From: Notospermus geniculatus
Taxonomy: Eukaryota > Nemertea > Pilidiophora > Heteronemertea > Lineidae
DNA length: 64,000 nucleotides
Assembly (NCBI GenBank): GCA_002633025.1
Contig: NMRB01000004.1
Location: 1,142,276 to 1,206,275, forward strand
Direction: 5' to 3'
Position 1 is the first letter of the stretch. Every line of letters begins with the position of its first letter. Position numbers and translations under genes: made by a program. Below the pieces are notes generated by a model, which saw nothing but the letters and a program-made list of their open reading frames with translations, had not been told where the DNA came from and ran no database searches. This document shows, in pieces, positions 61,401-64,000 of the stretch.

Positions 61401-62683
61401 AGACTAAGGTAAGGCTTATTAAAACTCTATAAGGAGTCGACAAGTATCAATACCACAAATAAAGCAACAGCAAAGCTATAACACTATGAGGTCCAACACA
61501 GAGGTCCAAGTCAGTGCACTGGACATGCACAACGTATGACGTTACTATTGCTCAAGCTGCTATGCTACACACACATTGTCATGTACATGTACAACATACT
61601 GCGAGAAGCCTCAACCTGTTGACCTAACGTACAGCATACAGCAAATCTCGCAACAAGTACCATGATGAAACTGACCAAATTTCTCTTTTGGAACACAGTA
61701 CAAATACATGTATCCCTGAATCAAACTTGGAATTATTTTGACCTCTGAATCAAGTCAACTTCACCGGTACTTGCCACAGAAAGATGCCGCACAACACAAT
61801 CATGCAATAGCAAATTTTTTTAGGCATTTTGCCTCTTTCTGACAACCAAGGAACATTTCTCATGCTTTTCCAATCCACATTCTGTGTAGGATCATCCAAA
61901 TCAATGGAGTGTAACTCCCAGCCTTATACAATCCATTATTCATTTAGATTCGGAAGAAATGTTTTCCTCAGTTCCCAGAAGAGTCCACAAAATGTTTTTT
62001 ATTTTTTTTATTTTACACACTTCATTTTTATATTTCACCAACCTTGGATGCTTTCCATGGCAAGTTAAAAGGTATGGAGAATAGAAATCAATATCATACA
62101 ATTCATCTCTTGCATTTCATCAGAGCATCGTGGGCCATACATCCATATAGATCTCCTTGCCTGATCTAACCTCTGTTCTCTGAATTAATGAAGCCAATCT
62201 TGTCATTTCAAATCAGATACTTTTAAATTACCCCAGAAAACATCATCAACTGTATCCACCAGTTTAAATTGTTTTGAAAACCAAATGCAAAGCTTATTAC
62301 AGCTAATTCTAAGTAGTTTTCAAAGCAATTTGATCCTGCTTTTGGTCAAGGTCGGTGAACTTTATGGTAAATCATTATACTTTTTTTTACATTTTTTTTT
62401 TCTTTTTCAATTTTTTTACAGCACAGACAATCACTGCATGAGATATGCAACACTGCCTCTGATTTCCCTGAAAAGACAGGCTATTTGGGAATGGTCCAAT
62501 GTCTTGTTCCTAAACCCCGGCTAAGCTCATCAACAATGAATTCTGACCAGCAATATGGCACATCAATTTGTCAGGTACTTCTACAACCTTCATCGACATT
62601 GGCAGTAATACTATAAAACAGATCAATGAAGGCACAAATCAGTGAAAACCATTTTTTATTGCATCAAAAGCAATGGAGGAGCA
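58458..62683. other. Downstream of the oxidase; possible 3' UTRs, no gene seen
   Basis: A plus-strand polyadenylation signal AATAAA is at 59657-59662. On the minus strand AATAAA (TTTATT at 60363-60368 and 62655-62660) could end a gene lying to the right of the window. The DNA from 61100 on is AT-rich with no coding exon recognised, which would fit a long minus-strand 3' UTR. Confidence 0.35.
61270..61387. repeat. Tandem direct repeat, two 59-bp units
   Basis: TTAAGCCAAACACCC, CCCATCATACAAACATGCT and ATGACAGGA occur twice in the same order, with substitutions between units. Confidence 0.85.
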
Positions 62684-62692
62684 GGGAACAAG

Positions 62693-62798
62693 CATTTTGG
62701 TTCCCGAAGCCACCGCTAGGGCTAGAAGGCTTCGGCTACAAAATGGCAGCCAGAGCCGAAGCCTTCTAGCCCTAGCGGTGGCTTCGGGAACCAAAATG
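62693..62798. mobile_element. 106-bp perfect hairpin element with 9-bp target duplication
   Basis: The arms 62693-62737 and 62754-62798 are perfectly complementary over 45 bp (start CATTTTGGTTCCCGAAGCCA), with a 16-nt spacer. GGGAACAAG is present immediately on each side (62684-62692 and 62799-62807), a 9-bp target duplication. Nine-base duplications are typical of Mutator-like elements. Non-coding; the open frames through it are palindrome artefacts. Confidence 0.93.
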
Positions 62799-62807
62799 GG
62801 GAACAAG

Positions 62808-64000
62808 TGCATATTACCAAATATTCACAAGAATGAATATCTGATACTACCTTTCCCAATATAACCCACAACATTATGCACAAAATGGCAGTATTGCATA
62901 CATAGTACATTGAACTACATCTCTATGTACATTTGTTTCAATACATACATATTTTTTCTCTTATTACCATGTCATTTATTACAAAAGATTTCTATTATAA
63001 TAACCCAGACCTCATAGCTGCCGAAGATAAAACCTGGAAGCACGCAGAATAATGTGCTGCGGCACAGGATAAATTTCGACTCAATGAACAGAAATAGAAA
63101 ATTGAACCCAGAATCCCGACTGAATCCAACCTTCCAGGAAGAAGACTTTGTTTGGCTGACACTGACATTACTTTCACGTCAAGGTCAATCTTTGAGAAAT
63201 TTTTATGCATATCACTGATTTATGTGTCCCATCAAATCATAAAAGGTGACGTCATCTAACTACAATATATTAACGTCAGATTCTACCCCAAAACCACCTA
63301 CACAATGACACAGATGTGACTGATGATTGTCCTATTCTTAGCAGCCTACACGTACGGTACACATATTTTGATGGAACTAACTACTTTTATTTCTCCAAAT
63401 GGTCAATTTCTGCTAGGAAGACAAGATCGAATGTTGACGCATCTTGTTGTGATCACAACCTCGTATTAAAAATTCGTACGCAAGCCTAGTAGTTTTTTGT
63501 ATGCAGGTCACAACCTTCTATGCAAGGGTTGATATACAAGTGAAATTAATGTTAAGGGTTTTGAACAAATGCATGCACAAAACCCTTGACTTAACCTCAA
63601 CTTTCACAATCACCCTCAAGTCAAATAGGACAATTTTATGACAAGATGTGAGGGATTTAAACACATCACCTAAAGGAAATTTATACAAGTGCAGGTGAAC
63701 TAAGATGTATTTAAGCGAACATTAACTAAAGGCACCCTCATGTTCAGGCAGGATTGTTCACACTGCGGCTGCACACAGAATATGTACAGAGAAAACTCAT
63801 CCTACTAACACAACATTCTCTCCCTCAAAAGCAAGATTGCACACACAACACAAACAGATTTGTAACGATATTCAACACTTTTACACGAGTACACACTGAA
63901 CATTCACTTTTAACTATTCCCTACTTGATCACGCAACACAATTCATATCTTTGTACCCCTACCCATTTACAAAGACAAATGAATGACCTTCGACTTCTCT
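62808..64000. other. No gene seen; imperfect hairpin near 63540-63608
   Basis: AT-rich, without recognised exons. A stem of about 70 nt pairs GTGAAATTAATGTTAAGGG with CCCTTGACTTAACC...TTTCAC around a GGGTTTTG/CAAAACCC core, with several bulges. Confidence 0.4.

Overview
The window is eukaryotic and metazoan. It has spliced genes with GT-AG introns, long gene-free DNA, and very many short inverted-repeat transposable elements. The gene content (one EGR-type zinc-finger gene, cysteamine dioxygenase, BIN3 and a polyamine oxidase) and the repeat style suggest a marine invertebrate. A deuterostome such as an echinoderm, hemichordate or amphioxus is my best guess, but the sequence alone does not settle the phylum.

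Layout. Positions 1-35,300 hold no gene that I can recognise. They are built from three nested tandem segmental duplications: block A (about 1.0 kb, 6824-8842), block B (about 6.3-6.5 kb, 10686-23620) and block C (about 3.6 and 5.3 kb, 23827-32720). The two copies of B and C differ by clean insertions of small inverted-repeat elements, so several elements have a matching empty site in the sister copy. The single N at 19790, with a repeated 0.93 kb segment on either side, marks an assembly join and warns that some of the duplication may be unmerged haplotype.

The right part carries the genes. A two-exon EGR transcription factor gene (36066-39177, +) lies behind a promoter with serum-response-like Ets/CArG modules, a CRE and a TATA box. 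Single-exon ADO (49719-50483, -) and eight-exon BIN3 (50755-53870, +) are head-to-head, with 271 bp between start codons. A polyamine/spermine oxidase-like gene (56584-58457, +) follows, with its N-terminal FAD-binding exon not found.

The main findings are two. First, EGR, ADO and BIN3 sit together here, while in human (from memory) EGR2 neighbours ADO on chromosome 10 and EGR3 neighbours BIN3 on chromosome 8. That is the pattern expected if this window keeps the linkage that existed before the vertebrate genome duplications. Second, BIN3 exon 6 is tandemly duplicated in frame (52201-52383 and 52891-53073). A 176-bp element with TA target duplication lies beside one copy only. Several perfectly matched long hairpins (for example 48950-49122 and 62693-62798) are very recent element insertions, two of them marked by target-site duplications.
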